Positions 42,646 through 51,681 are shown, numbered from the stretch's first letter. The stretch is DNA of 64,000 bases from Pirellulales bacterium (GCA_019636345.1 JAHBXQ010000003.1:682001-746000); one strand, 5' to 3'. Notes: generated by a model from the letters alone, not told the origin. Numbers and translations: made by a program.

Positions 42646-44262
42646 CTAAGCGGAACCATCGCCTGCCAATCGCCGAGCCAGTGCGCGTTGGCTGATCGGA
42701 ACGTCGCTGAACGTGCAGAGTCGCGCCGCGGCGCGGGGAGTCGCCGCCAGCGCCGCCGGAGCGCCGAGGCAGGCGACCACGGTCGGGCGCCGCTCGGTCG
42801 TTTCGCGCAACCAGCGGTCGGCTGCGGCCGGCAGCCCGAACCGATGCCAGGCGGCCGGCTTCACGACGATCGCCGCCAGCAATTGCTCGGCCGCCGCGGT
42901 GTGCGCGGCCAGCGCTTCCCACTGGGCCGGGGGTTCGTCGCCGCGAAGTTCCACGAACTCGAGTCGCGGGAAACGTTCGGCCAACGCCGTGGCGAGCGGC
43001 GGTTCCGGCGGGTCGAGATGCGACCGATACTGCGTCACCAACACCGCCAGCAGCGGCCGCGCCGGATCGAGCAGCGGCGCGGTCGCGGCGGGGGCGCACT
43101 CGATCGCCGCGGCGGCAACCCGTTCGGCGAGTTCCTCCGTCCGTGCGCGCAAAGCGTCGTCGGACAGCGACGCGAACTGAGATCGGCCGCCGAAGTCGCC
43201 GGCGAATGCCAGCCGCTTGAGTCGCAGGATACGCTCCGCGGCCTCGTCGACGCGCGCAAGCGGAAGTCGCCCCGCGTCGACGGCGGTCTCCATGACGGCC
43301 AGCGCTGCGACCGGGTCGTTCAAATCCAACAGCGCGTCCGCCCCCGCGTTGACGGCCAGGACGCACAGCTCCCCCTCGCCGGCGGCGCGCCCCTGCACTC
43401 CGGCCATCATCATGCTGTCGGTGACCACGGCGCCGGTGAAACCGAGCTCGTCGCGGAGCAGGTCGACGAGGATCGACCGCGAAAGCGTCGCCGGCGCTCC
43501 CGAGTCGTCGAGCGCCGGATACCGCACATGGGCCGACATCACCAGCGGCGCCCCCGCGGCGATCGTCGCCCGGAACGGCGCCAGTTCCTGGGCGAGCAGT
43601 TCCTCGCGCGACGCGGAGACGACCGGCAGCGCATGGTGCGAATCTTCGTGCGTGTCGCCGTGGCCTGGGAAGTGCTTGGGCGCGGCGAGCAATCCCCCCG
43701 CGGCGCACCCCTCGACCAGCGCCGCGGCCAACTCCGCGGCGCGAGCCGGATCGGCGGCGAAGGCTCGCGTCGAGACGATCGGGTTTTGCGGGTTCGAGTC
43801 GACGTCGGCCACCGGCGCGAACGCGATGTGCAATCCGGCGCGGCGCGAAGCGACCGCCGTCAGTTCGCCGAACTGCCGGACTGCGTCGGCGGCGTCGGGG
43901 CCGAGCGACCCGAACGCCATCGCGTGGGGCGCCACAGGGTAGGGTCGCAACTGCTGCCCGTACCCTCGTTCGATGTCGGCCCCGACCAACAGCGGCACTC
44001 GGCTCTGCGCCTGCAGGCGGGCCAGCGCTGCGGGGCTCGTCGCGTGACGACCGTTGAACAGGATCAGCCCCCCGAGGGGCGCTTCGGCCAGCAGCGCCGC
44101 GATCCGCGCCTCGTCCTCGTCCGCCGTACGCACCGGAGGCATGTCCGACCCGAGCCGGACGAACATCAACTGCGCGAGCTTCTCGCGGAGCGAGAGCGCG
44201 GACGCATCGACGACGGAGGCAGGGGAATCGAACATGCTCTCGAGGTTCGGCAAGCGGCGCAT
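42646..44262 (-). CDS. nagZ: Beta-N-acetylhexosaminidase, GH3 family (NagZ)
   Basis: The 538-residue enzyme has no signal peptide, so it works in the cytoplasm on imported muropeptides, removing GlcNAc from (anhydro)MurNAc. The NagZ signature KHFPGHGDTHEDSH (196-209) supplies the His-Asp general-acid dyad, and VVTDSMMM holds the nucleophile Asp (about 282). About 150 extra residues after 385 form an alpha/beta C-terminal domain, longer than E. coli NagZ (341) and closer to two-domain Gram-positive forms. The start is unsure: ATG 44262 leaves 10 bases after the permease stop; GTG 44289 and ATG 44235 are alternatives. It is co-directional with the AmpG-like gene. Confidence 0.93.
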   Translation of the reverse strand: MRRLPNLESMFDSPASVVDASALSLREKLAQLMFVRLGSDMPPVRTADEDEARIAALLAEAPLGGLILFNGRHATSPAALARLQAQSRVPLLVGADIERGYGQQLRPYPVAPHAMAFGSLGPDAADAVRQFGELTAVASRRAGLHIAFAPVADVDSNPQNPIVSTRAFAADPARAAELAAALVEGCAAGGLLAAPKHFPGHGDTHEDSHHALPVVSASREELLAQELAPFRATIAAGAPLVMSAHVRYPALDDSGAPATLSRSILVDLLRDELGFTGAVVTDSMMMAGVQGRAAGEGELCVLAVNAGADALLDLNDPVAALAVMETAVDAGRLPLARVDEAAERILRLKRLAFAGDFGGRSQFASLSDDALRARTEELAERVAAAAIECAPAATAPLLDPARPLLAVLVTQYRSHLDPPEPPLATALAERFPRLEFVELRGDEPPAQWEALAAHTAAAEQLLAAIVVKPAAWHRFGLPAAADRWLRETTERRPTVVACLGAPAALAATPRAAARLCTFSDVPISQRALARRLAGDGSA

Positions 44263-44272
44263 CCCGCCGCGC

Positions 44273-46159
44273 TCAAGCCCCGCCGTCACGGCCGAAGTCG
44301 GCGTCCAGCGGGATGAACGCCGTGGCGGCGAAACTGGGAATCGTGGCGATCATAATCCACAGGAAGAATCGCTCGTAGCCGAGCAGCTCTTGCAGCCAGC
44401 CGCTGACCATCCCCGGCAGCATCATCCCCAGCGCCATCGCGCCGGTGCACAGGGCGTAGTGCACCGTCTTGTGCTCGCCCCGAGCGACGTACATGCAGTA
44501 CAGCATGTACGCCGTGAAGCCGAAACCGTAGCCGAACTGCTCGACCGCCACCGCCGCGTTGACCGCCAGGAAGCTCTCGGGCTGAAAGCAACTGAGGACG
44601 ACGTAGGCGAGGTTCGGCAGGTTGATGGCCAGCACCATCCACCACAGCCAGCGTTTGAGCCCGTGCCGCGCCGCGACGATGCCGCCGACGATCCCCCCCA
44701 GCGACAACATGACCACCCCGACCGTGCCGTAGACGAATCCCACTTCGCCGGTGGTGAGAGCGAGCCCCCCGGCGTCGCGCGAGTCGAGCAAGAACGGCGA
44801 GGCGATCTTCACCAACTGCGACTCGGCGAACCGGTAGAGCAGCAGAAACGCGAGCATCGGGACGATCCCCGGCTTGCGGAAGTAGCTCACCAGCGGTTCG
44901 GCCAGCCCCGCGAGCGACACGATTGAATCGCCATGCGGCTTGTCGCCCGGGGGACGCGGCAGGGCCAGCGCGTGATAGACCGACGCCAAGCAAAACAGCC
45001 CGGCGAGCGCGTAGAAGACGATCGTCCACGACAGCCGCACGTCCCCTGAGCGGAGTTCGAACGTCGCGGACGAAGGGGCGTCGAGCTTGGCGTCGGCCTG
45101 GACGATCGCGACGAACGGTCGCCGCCAGTTGTCGGCGGTCACGACGAATCGCTCCCCTTCGACGACCGCGAAGCTGGGATCCCCCTCGGCCCGGTCGAAC
45201 TGCACCACGAGGTTCGACCCCGGTTCGACTGGTTTGGAGACGCGCATCATGATTGCCGTCAGGTCGCCGGCGCGCTGGTCGGCGTCGGCCCGGCGCTGGC
45301 GCTGCGGGGGGCCGAACCTGTCGCGGATCAAACTCTCCAGACGTGCGATCCAGCCCGGCTTCTCCCCCGGCGTCGGGGTCGCGGGGGCTTCGGGGGCCGG
45401 GTGAAACGCATGCGCGACGTTCCACTCGCGCGCCGCGTCGATCAATTGCTTTGTCTCGGCCGGGGGGCGGCCCGTCAGCGCCAGCGTGAACGACTCGTTT
45501 CGCACAAGGATCCGTTGCGGTCCGTCGTCGCTCTCGTCGGGCGCCCAATTCGCCCAATCATCGACGAGCCGCGTCGGCTCAGCGTCGCTGATCTCCACGC
45601 GGGCCCGCTCCAACGGCAGGCCCGAGGAGGTTTCGATCAGCCCCGCAAGCATCACCAGCACCCCTTGCCCGACGATCATCGCCAGTCGGTAAAACGTACT
45701 GCGAATTCCGACGAACCACGCCTGCTGATGGCCGTCGAGCGCGTCGAGATAGAAGCCGTCGGCCGCCACGTCGTGCGTGGCCGACATGAACGCCACGAAC
45801 GCCAACGTGGCGAGCGAGTAGCGGAAGAAGTCTCCCATATTCAGCGCGAGCGCCGTGGCGGCGAACCCCGCCGCCACCAACGTCTGCATCGCCACCGTCC
45901 ACCGGCGGCGCGTGCCGAGCCCCTCGACGATCATGCTCCACAGGGGTTTGACGACCCAGGGCAGGTACAGCACGCTGGTGAACCACGCAATGTCGCGGTT
46001 CGACACGCCCAGCCGCTTGTACATGATGACCGCGGCGGTCATCACGACGACGTAGGGGACCCCCTCGGCGAAGTAGAGACTCGGGATCCAGCGCCAGGGC
46101 CCGCGGTCGGCGGGGGCGGAATTCGCGGCGGCGTCGGCGTGAGTCACGGGGCGGATCAA
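44273..46159 (-). CDS. ampG: AmpG-like muropeptide permease with large periplasmic-type insertion
   Basis: The product is a major-facilitator protein of 628 residues. The AmpG pattern starts at SLYFAEGVPYVVVMTAAVIM and includes KPLWSMIVEGLGTRRRW and SATHDVAADGFYLDAL. AmpG imports GlcNAc-anhydroMurNAc and its peptides; nagZ directly downstream and a wall hydrolase upstream fit that role. About 200 residues (177-375) without membrane segments separate the first and second helix groups, much more than in E. coli AmpG. The insert has beta-rich parts (SFAVVEGERFVVTADNWRRP). The TTG start at 46159 overlaps the GHL10 stop by four bases; GTG 46147 is possible. No ribosome-binding site is evident. Confidence 0.87.
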   Translation of the reverse strand: MIRPVTHADAAANSAPADRGPWRWIPSLYFAEGVPYVVVMTAAVIMYKRLGVSNRDIAWFTSVLYLPWVVKPLWSMIVEGLGTRRRWTVAMQTLVAAGFAATALALNMGDFFRYSLATLAFVAFMSATHDVAADGFYLDALDGHQQAWFVGIRSTFYRLAMIVGQGVLVMLAGLIETSSGLPLERARVEISDAEPTRLVDDWANWAPDESDDGPQRILVRNESFTLALTGRPPAETKQLIDAAREWNVAHAFHPAPEAPATPTPGEKPGWIARLESLIRDRFGPPQRQRRADADQRAGDLTAIMMRVSKPVEPGSNLVVQFDRAEGDPSFAVVEGERFVVTADNWRRPFVAIVQADAKLDAPSSATFELRSGDVRLSWTIVFYALAGLFCLASVYHALALPRPPGDKPHGDSIVSLAGLAEPLVSYFRKPGIVPMLAFLLLYRFAESQLVKIASPFLLDSRDAGGLALTTGEVGFVYGTVGVVMLSLGGIVGGIVAARHGLKRWLWWMVLAINLPNLAYVVLSCFQPESFLAVNAAVAVEQFGYGFGFTAYMLYCMYVARGEHKTVHYALCTGAMALGMMLPGMVSGWLQELLGYERFFLWIMIATIPSFAATAFIPLDADFGRDGGA

Positions 46160-47730
46160 TCGCGCTGGAGGAGGACGCGGGTCGCGGGGCCCTCGAGCCC
46201 GGTGCGCGACACGGCCGAGACGGACGCCTCGACCACGCGGGCGCCGGCGGCGACGGATGCAGTGTACCGTCGCTCGTGCCCGGGGACGACGGCGGCTTCC
46301 CAGCGATCGCCTCGCTTGAGTTGCACGACCCAGAGCCAGGGGCGACTCGCTCCCGGCAGATCGAATCGCACCGTCACCGCGTCGCGCGACGCCCCGGCGG
46401 TCGCCTGCGGCGTCGCGGGGATCGGGCCGTCGGCTCCTGGCAGCGGCGGCACGAGCGCCGGCTTTGCGTACAGATTCTCACGGAGTTTCTCGGCCAAGCC
46501 GTCGTAGTCCTTGGCGAGCGCCTTCATGCTGAAGTGGACGTTCCCGCGGGCGCCCGGTTGGGCGCGGGTCGCTTCGATCTGGCGGAGAATCTCCGTCGCT
46601 TCCCAGTGTTGGTCGTCGGCGGGGACGCGCGCCGAGGTTCGCACTCGCGACGTGTAGTTCCCCGGCCAAAGTTCCCGCCCGTGCACGTTCTCTTCGGCCC
46701 ACCAAGCCAGGAGTTTGGGATAACTCTGCTGCTGCTTCTCAATCGGCCAGTACAACTGCGGGGTGAAGTAATCGACCCACCCCTCTCGCAGCCACTTGCG
46801 GGCGTCGGCGTACAGGCTGGCGTACTGGTCAAACCCGGTGATCCCCGGCGGATTGCCGGGGCGCCAGATGCCGAACGGGCTAATGCCGACCTTGACCTCG
46901 GGTCGCAGTCGTTTCACTTCGCGATACATCCGCTCGACCAGCCGATCGACGTTCTGCCGGCGCCAATCGTCGCGCTCGAGCGTCTCGCCCGCGGCGACCG
47001 CCCGCTCGTAGCTGGCGTCGTCGGGGAAGGGAACCGGTTTGCCGGCGTCGTCGTTGATCGGGTACGGATAGAAGTAGTCGTCCAGGTGGACCCCGTCGAC
47101 GTCGTACCGCGCGACGACGTCGGCGACCACGGCGATGAACCGATCGACCGAGGCCGGTTCGCCCGGATCGAACCACAGGTACTTGCCGTACTGCTTCACC
47201 GCGTCAGGCATCGTGCGGCTGGCGTGATTGGGCGCGACTCCTCCCTTGGCGTCGGGATGCTGCACCCGATAGGGATTGAACCACGCGTGCAGCTCGATCC
47301 CGCGGCGGTGGGCTTCCCGCACGGCGAACTCGAGCGGGTCGTAGTACGGCGCCGGCGGCTTGCCCATCGTTCCCGACAGGTAAGCGGACCATGGTTCGAG
47401 CTTCGATGCGTAGAGTGCATCTGCGGCGGGCCGCACTTGCAGGATTACCGCGTTGAGGCGCAATCCGGCGGCGCAATCCAACAGGGCGATCAGCTCCTGT
47501 TGCTGCTGCTGGCCGGTGAGCCCGGGGCGCGAGGGCCAATCGATGTTCGCCACGGTGGCGATCCAGGCGGCGCGGAATTCGCGCTGCACCGCCGGCGGGG
47601 CGTCGTCGCCGAGTTGCTGACCGAAGACCGGCTGCAGCAAAACCACTGGGCTAATCGCCAGCCAACCGACCAATACCGGCCGTCCCGACGAGCGCGCCGA
47701 GCCTCGCGGAGTGTCGAGAAGAGTTTTCAT
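46156..47730 (-). CDS. GHL10-type (DUF187) secreted glycoside hydrolase, DigH/YngK-like
   Basis: The 524-residue product has a signal peptide (hydrophobic about 18-37, ending VFGQ). The GHL10 TIM barrel follows: REFRAAWIATVANIDWPSRP, LNAVILQVRPAADALYASKL, PLEFAVREAHRRGIELHAWF, and YDVDGVHLDDYFYPYP, with the acidic DD pair typical of the active site. KVGISPFGIWRPGNPPGITG and DYFTPQLYWP complete it, and a fibronectin III-like domain ends the protein. Relatives such as E. coli DigH (YddW) act on peptidoglycan glycan strands stripped of peptides. Here it heads the GHL10-ampG-nagZ operon and would supply sugars for import. Confidence 0.9.
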   Translation of the reverse strand: MKTLLDTPRGSARSSGRPVLVGWLAISPVVLLQPVFGQQLGDDAPPAVQREFRAAWIATVANIDWPSRPGLTGQQQQQELIALLDCAAGLRLNAVILQVRPAADALYASKLEPWSAYLSGTMGKPPAPYYDPLEFAVREAHRRGIELHAWFNPYRVQHPDAKGGVAPNHASRTMPDAVKQYGKYLWFDPGEPASVDRFIAVVADVVARYDVDGVHLDDYFYPYPINDDAGKPVPFPDDASYERAVAAGETLERDDWRRQNVDRLVERMYREVKRLRPEVKVGISPFGIWRPGNPPGITGFDQYASLYADARKWLREGWVDYFTPQLYWPIEKQQQSYPKLLAWWAEENVHGRELWPGNYTSRVRTSARVPADDQHWEATEILRQIEATRAQPGARGNVHFSMKALAKDYDGLAEKLRENLYAKPALVPPLPGADGPIPATPQATAGASRDAVTVRFDLPGASRPWLWVVQLKRGDRWEAAVVPGHERRYTASVAAGARVVEASVSAVSRTGLEGPATRVLLQRD

Positions 47731-47765
47731 GCCGTCATCATAGATCGTCGCCCGAGGCCCGACAC
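47728..47765 (-). promoter_or_regulatory. Possible leaderless promoter of the GHL10-ampG-nagZ operon
   Basis: On the minus strand TATGAT (47742-47737) lies six bases before the ATG at 47730, placing the likely transcription start at or beside the start codon. A TTGGTG is 20 bases further upstream, wider than usual. No ribosome-binding site is present. Confidence 0.35.
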
Positions 47766-47837
47766 CAAGGCATGCGCACTCGCTTCGCGTTTTTGCGTAG
47801 CGGACGCGATTCGCGGTTGGCGCATGTCGCCGGTTTG

Positions 47838-47867
47838 TTGTCGACTTCCTCGTCGGCTACCTATACT
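47838..47867 (+). promoter_or_regulatory. Sigma-70-type promoter of the GH25 gene
   Basis: TTGTCG (47838-47843) and TATACT (47862-47867) are separated by 18 bases, good matches to the -35 and -10 boxes. The expected transcript would have a leader of about 95 bases before the TTG start at 47970. TGCGCA at 47773 and a related TTTTTGCGTA (about 47790) lie upstream, in the region shared with the divergent GHL10 operon. Confidence 0.6.
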
Positions 47868-47969
47868 GCAAGCAGAGGCCGCTTGCCTTCCGGTCGTCGC
47901 CGACGACCTCCCGCCGAGTTGCGCCGGCTTCTTGTGTGCGCCATCGCTTCGGAACGAAGAGGCAGTCCC

Positions 47970-50834
47970 TTGTCGCTTTCACGATTCGCTCATGCCTCTC
48001 GCGTTGCGCGTCCGCGCCGCGATCTGGCGAGGTTCGGCTGCTCGATCCTAGCCGTCGCCCTCCTTGGCGCCGTCGCGCCAGTTGCGCTCGCGCAGCGCAT
48101 CACGGGGATCGACGTCTCGGCGTGGCAGGGGAACATCTCGCAGTCGGGATGGAACTCGGCCTACAACAGCAGCAACATGCGGTTTGCGTTCATTCGCTCG
48201 AGCCGCGGCGGGACGACCGGGTTCGATCGTCGGGCCGACGGGTTCACTCCCGGGAACAACTCCTACACGGGGTCGCAGCGGTACGACGATCCCTACTTCG
48301 GCCAGAACATCACCCGCGCCACGACGGCGGGGATGTTCGCCGGGCCGTACCACTTCGCTCGGCTCGACGTGGTGGCGGAGAAGACCAACTCCGACGGGTC
48401 GGTCGTCCAGGTTTCCAACACCGGCTCGGACGAGGCGAATCACTTCATCGAGATGGCCGGCGCGTGGATGCGCCCCGGGTACTTGGTTCCCGTGTACGAC
48501 TTGGAAGCGGGACAAGGAGACCGAACGGCAAACGAGATCGCCCAGTTCTCGCTCGACTTCTCCAATCGCATCTACGAGGCCATGGGCATCCGGCCGGCAA
48601 TGTACATCAACGGCAACTACTCGAGCATTCTCCAAAACGCCTCCGCGTCGCTGCGGAATCAACTGGCTCAGCCCGCGCAGTACACGCCCAGCGTCGTCGG
48701 TCCCGCCTTTCCTGTGCTGTGGGATGCGCGGTACGCGAACCAAAGCGACCCGGGTTCGATCCCCATCCAAACCGGCAGCCCCAAGACGACCCCGACGACG
48801 AACAACGCGTACTACGGTCCGTGGGACGACTACGGCGTGAGCGAGCCGTGGGACTTTTGGCAGTACGCCAGCACCGGCCCCGTGTCGGGCATCTCGAGCG
48901 CGATGGACGTCAACGTCGCCCGCGGCGACATTGAGTTCGTCAAGGACAAGCTCGTCCCCGCGGTGTGGATGAACGACTCCAGCGGCGACTGGAGCACGCT
49001 GGCCAACTGGAACAGCGGTCAGGCGGCGGTCGCGCCGATCGTCGCCCCCAACCAGAGCCCCGTGCAGGGAACGACCGTCTTGCCGACGCCTCGCTTGCCG
49101 GGCGCCGCCGGCAGCGGGCCGACCTCGGGGCAGCACGATACGGTGATCATCGAGCGCCCGAACGCAGCCGTCACGGTCACGGTTTCGACCGGGACGCACA
49201 ACGTCCGCAAGCTCTACATGCGCGAGACGCTCGCCGTCACCGGCGGGACGCTCACGATCAACTACGACCCGAACTACGTCTCCGACACGGTCAACTTTCC
49301 GAGCGCCGCCCGCTCGGGGCCGATCTCAGCGCAGTTCTCGGGCCCCGCCTCGTTGGTCGGCTCCGGCAATTTGAACGTGAATACGTTGCAGATCGACGCG
49401 CAGCAGACCTTCACGGTCGGCAGTACGGGAACATTGTCGCTGGCGCGGCTGAACTTGATGCCCCATGCGTCCAACCCGGCTCGGCTGCTGCTGTCGGGCA
49501 ACCTGAATTTCACTCCTCTTGCGGGCGCCGCGGCGGTCGTCGCCAACGGCAGCGGCGGCGGGCAGTCGGGTCGCGTCGATCTGGGGGGCGAGATGCGCAC
49601 CTTCAACGTCGCCAACGGCGCCGCGGCCGTCGATTTGACGATCAGCGCCCCGGTGATCAACGGCGGCCTGACGAAGACTGGCGCCGGGACGCTCGCCCTG
49701 ACCGGCGCCAACACGTACGCCGGCGACACCGCCGTCCACGCCGGCACGCTCCGGACGACCACGCCGTACCTCGCCAACAGCGCCGACGTGTACCTTACCA
49801 GCGGGGCGACGCTCGACTTGAACTTCGCGGGGACCGATCTCATTCGTTCGTTCTACATCGACGGCGCCCCGCAGGCTGCCGGGACGTGGGGAGGAATCGG
49901 TTCGGCGGCGCAGTTCACCACCCCGCTTATTACGGGAACGGGTTTGTTGAGCGTGACGACGGCTGCGGCGCCGCCGGTCCCGGGAATGGGGAACGTGCTG
50001 GACGACTTCGAGGTCGACGAAGGCCGCTTCGGCTGGGCTTACAACACGTCGCCGGCGTCGCAGACGTTCGGGCTGTCCCCTGCCACGACGATCGAGCGCG
50101 TCACCACCGAGGCCCACACGGGGGTCGGGTCGCAGGAGTTGAACTTCGTGTCGACAGGGGGCGCCTGGCAGATTCGGCACAATTCGGGCCTCGGCACGCC
50201 CGCCGATCCCAGCGGCAACGTGGCGCTCCCCGCGACGGGTCACATCGGCTTTTGGCTTAAAACCAACGATCCCGGCGTCACGGTGCGGATTGCGCTGGAC
50301 GATCCCACGAGCGCTGATCGCGGGATCGTCAAGGACGTGATCGCCGACGGGCAGTGGCATCTTTACCAATGGAATCTCAACGACCCCGCGCAGTGGGAGG
50401 CCTGGGCCACCGGCGACGGCGTCATCACGGGGCCCACGCTCACCATCGACTCGATTTTCTTCGCCGGCACGGACAGCGCGGTCGTCTATCTGGACAACGT
50501 GTCGCACAACCCGCTGTCGCAGCTCGCCGGGCCGGCGGACGAGGACTTCAACGCCGACGGGGTGATCGACGGAGCCGATCTTTCGGCTTGGCAAGCCGGT
50601 TTCGGACTTTCCGGCACGGCCCGGCGCATCGACGGCGACGCGGACGTCGACCGCAACGTCGACGGGGCCGATTTCCTCGCTTGGCAGCGGGCCGCGTCGG
50701 CGGTCGAGGCTTCCCCCGCCGCCGGAAGCGTCCCCGAGCCGGGCGCCGCTGCCTTGGTTGTGCTGGTCGCCGCTTTCGCGGCGCTTTGCCAGGCGCGCAA
50801 ATCCCGAGCGGCACAGCCGGATCGGTCGCTGTGA
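47970..50834 (+). CDS. Secreted GH25 muramidase with autotransporter-type repeat, dockerin and PEP-CTERM
   Basis: The 954-residue product starts at TTG 47970, preceded by a strong AAGAGG ribosome-binding site at 47957-47962. A signal peptide (to about 42) leads into a GH25 lysozyme barrel: ITGIDVSAWQG (active-site Asp), FAFIRSSRGG, AGPYHFAR and VPVYDLEAGQGD with the catalytic acids, then MYINGNYSSI. Later regions include an autotransporter-associated beta-strand repeat (GGLTKTGAGTLALTGANTYA) and a carbohydrate-binding-like sandwich (about 675-855). A dockerin pair (DFNADGVIDGADLSAWQAG and DGDADVDRNVDGADFLAWQ) and the PEP-CTERM anchor VPEPGAAALVVLVAAFAAL close the protein. It should cut the MurNAc-GlcNAc backbone outside the cell. 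Confidence 0.93.
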   Translation: MSLSRFAHASRVARPRRDLARFGCSILAVALLGAVAPVALAQRITGIDVSAWQGNISQSGWNSAYNSSNMRFAFIRSSRGGTTGFDRRADGFTPGNNSYTGSQRYDDPYFGQNITRATTAGMFAGPYHFARLDVVAEKTNSDGSVVQVSNTGSDEANHFIEMAGAWMRPGYLVPVYDLEAGQGDRTANEIAQFSLDFSNRIYEAMGIRPAMYINGNYSSILQNASASLRNQLAQPAQYTPSVVGPAFPVLWDARYANQSDPGSIPIQTGSPKTTPTTNNAYYGPWDDYGVSEPWDFWQYASTGPVSGISSAMDVNVARGDIEFVKDKLVPAVWMNDSSGDWSTLANWNSGQAAVAPIVAPNQSPVQGTTVLPTPRLPGAAGSGPTSGQHDTVIIERPNAAVTVTVSTGTHNVRKLYMRETLAVTGGTLTINYDPNYVSDTVNFPSAARSGPISAQFSGPASLVGSGNLNVNTLQIDAQQTFTVGSTGTLSLARLNLMPHASNPARLLLSGNLNFTPLAGAAAVVANGSGGGQSGRVDLGGEMRTFNVANGAAAVDLTISAPVINGGLTKTGAGTLALTGANTYAGDTAVHAGTLRTTTPYLANSADVYLTSGATLDLNFAGTDLIRSFYIDGAPQAAGTWGGIGSAAQFTTPLITGTGLLSVTTAAAPPVPGMGNVLDDFEVDEGRFGWAYNTSPASQTFGLSPATTIERVTTEAHTGVGSQELNFVSTGGAWQIRHNSGLGTPADPSGNVALPATGHIGFWLKTNDPGVTVRIALDDPTSADRGIVKDVIADGQWHLYQWNLNDPAQWEAWATGDGVITGPTLTIDSIFFAGTDSAVVYLDNVSHNPLSQLAGPADEDFNADGVIDGADLSAWQAGFGLSGTARRIDGDADVDRNVDGADFLAWQRAASAVEASPAAGSVPEPGAAALVVLVAAFAALCQARKSRAAQPDRSL

Positions 50835-50914
50835 ACGCGGGGATTCATTCGTTCCGGCCGCGATTCTAGAATGGACGGAGCGTTCCCCCGTCACTCCGTT
50901 CCTGGCCCCGGTTC

Positions 50915-51322
50915 ATGGTTCCGCCGCTTGCCGCCGCTGCGACTTGGCCCAACGGCGCCGACTGGCCGGCGCTTGGGCTCTTCGGGGCGATCGCGTTGGG
51001 GCTGCCGGCGCTTGGGTACGTGTTTCTGGCGATCGACGTGCGGCGCTACCTGCGATCATTGCGGCGGGCGCTGGCGGTGATCGTCCAGGCCCCGACGACG
51101 GTTCCCTACTGGGTGCTCCGCGACCGGCCGCCGTGTTTGGAGACTTTCGGGGTCGACGCCCATTGCAGCGAGGAGCAGTTGTGGGCTGCATATCGCGAGC
51201 GGGTCAAAGACGCTCATCCCGACCGCGGCGGCGACCTGCAGCAGTTCTTGCGGATCCAGAAGCACTTCGAGCAATCCTTGCATCTGGTCCGCCAGCGCGC
51301 GGCGCGACGTCAGCGACGTTAG
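50915..51322 (+). CDS. Membrane-anchored J-domain-like protein
   Basis: The 135-residue product has an N-terminal membrane segment (LGLFGAIALGLPALGYVFLA) and a C-terminal J-domain-like stretch. LETFGVDAHCSEEQLWAAYR is followed by VKDAHPDRGGD, the HPD motif that stimulates Hsp70 ATPase, and then FLRIQKHFEQSLHL. It may recruit DnaK to the membrane, but only the second half of a J domain's helices is clear. It lies in a small plus-strand run with a second short membrane protein. Confidence 0.75.
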   Translation: MVPPLAAAATWPNGADWPALGLFGAIALGLPALGYVFLAIDVRRYLRSLRRALAVIVQAPTTVPYWVLRDRPPCLETFGVDAHCSEEQLWAAYRERVKDAHPDRGGDLQQFLRIQKHFEQSLHLVRQRAARRQRR

Positions 51323-51345
51323 CGGCCAACGAGGTCAGGGTGTGC

Positions 51346-51354
51346 TACGATAAT
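51346..51354 (+). promoter_or_regulatory. Possible -10 element
   Basis: TACGATAAT lies about 60 bases before the small membrane protein gene at 51414. The -35 region is not recognisable, so this is tentative. Confidence 0.3.
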
Positions 51355-51413
51355 GTGCGATAACGTCGTCGCCGTTTTTTTCCGTCTCCCCTTTGCCGAA
51401 CCCTCGAATTGAG

Positions 51414-51626
51414 ATGGACGACGTTGCACAACGCCGCCGACTGTTAACGCTGACGATCGGGGCGGTCGCTGTTTGGGGGGCGGTGCTGGCGCTGGGGTCG
51501 TATTTGGGGATCGACTCGCAAACCCCGGACCGCGACGTCCGCCGTTTGGCCGTCATGGCCGGGTGTTCGGGGCTGTTCGTCGGCGCTTGGCTGCTGGCGT
51601 TGTGGCTCCGTTCGCGCCGGAAGTAG
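51414..51626 (+). CDS. Small two-helix membrane protein
   Basis: The 70-residue product has two hydrophobic segments (LTIGAVAVWGAVLALGSYL and AVMAGCSGLFVGAWLLALWL) with a basic C-terminus. I do not recognise the family. ATG 51414 is chosen; an in-frame TTG at 51393 would add seven residues. The gene sits between the J-domain and TIM-barrel genes on the same strand. Confidence 0.6.
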   Translation: MDDVAQRRRLLTLTIGAVAVWGAVLALGSYLGIDSQTPDRDVRRLAVMAGCSGLFVGAWLLALWLRSRRK

Positions 51627-51681
51627 TGCGTCTGCCGTCCGCCGGTCGAGTCCTCTGTCCGTCGCCCGTTCGAGAATCGCC

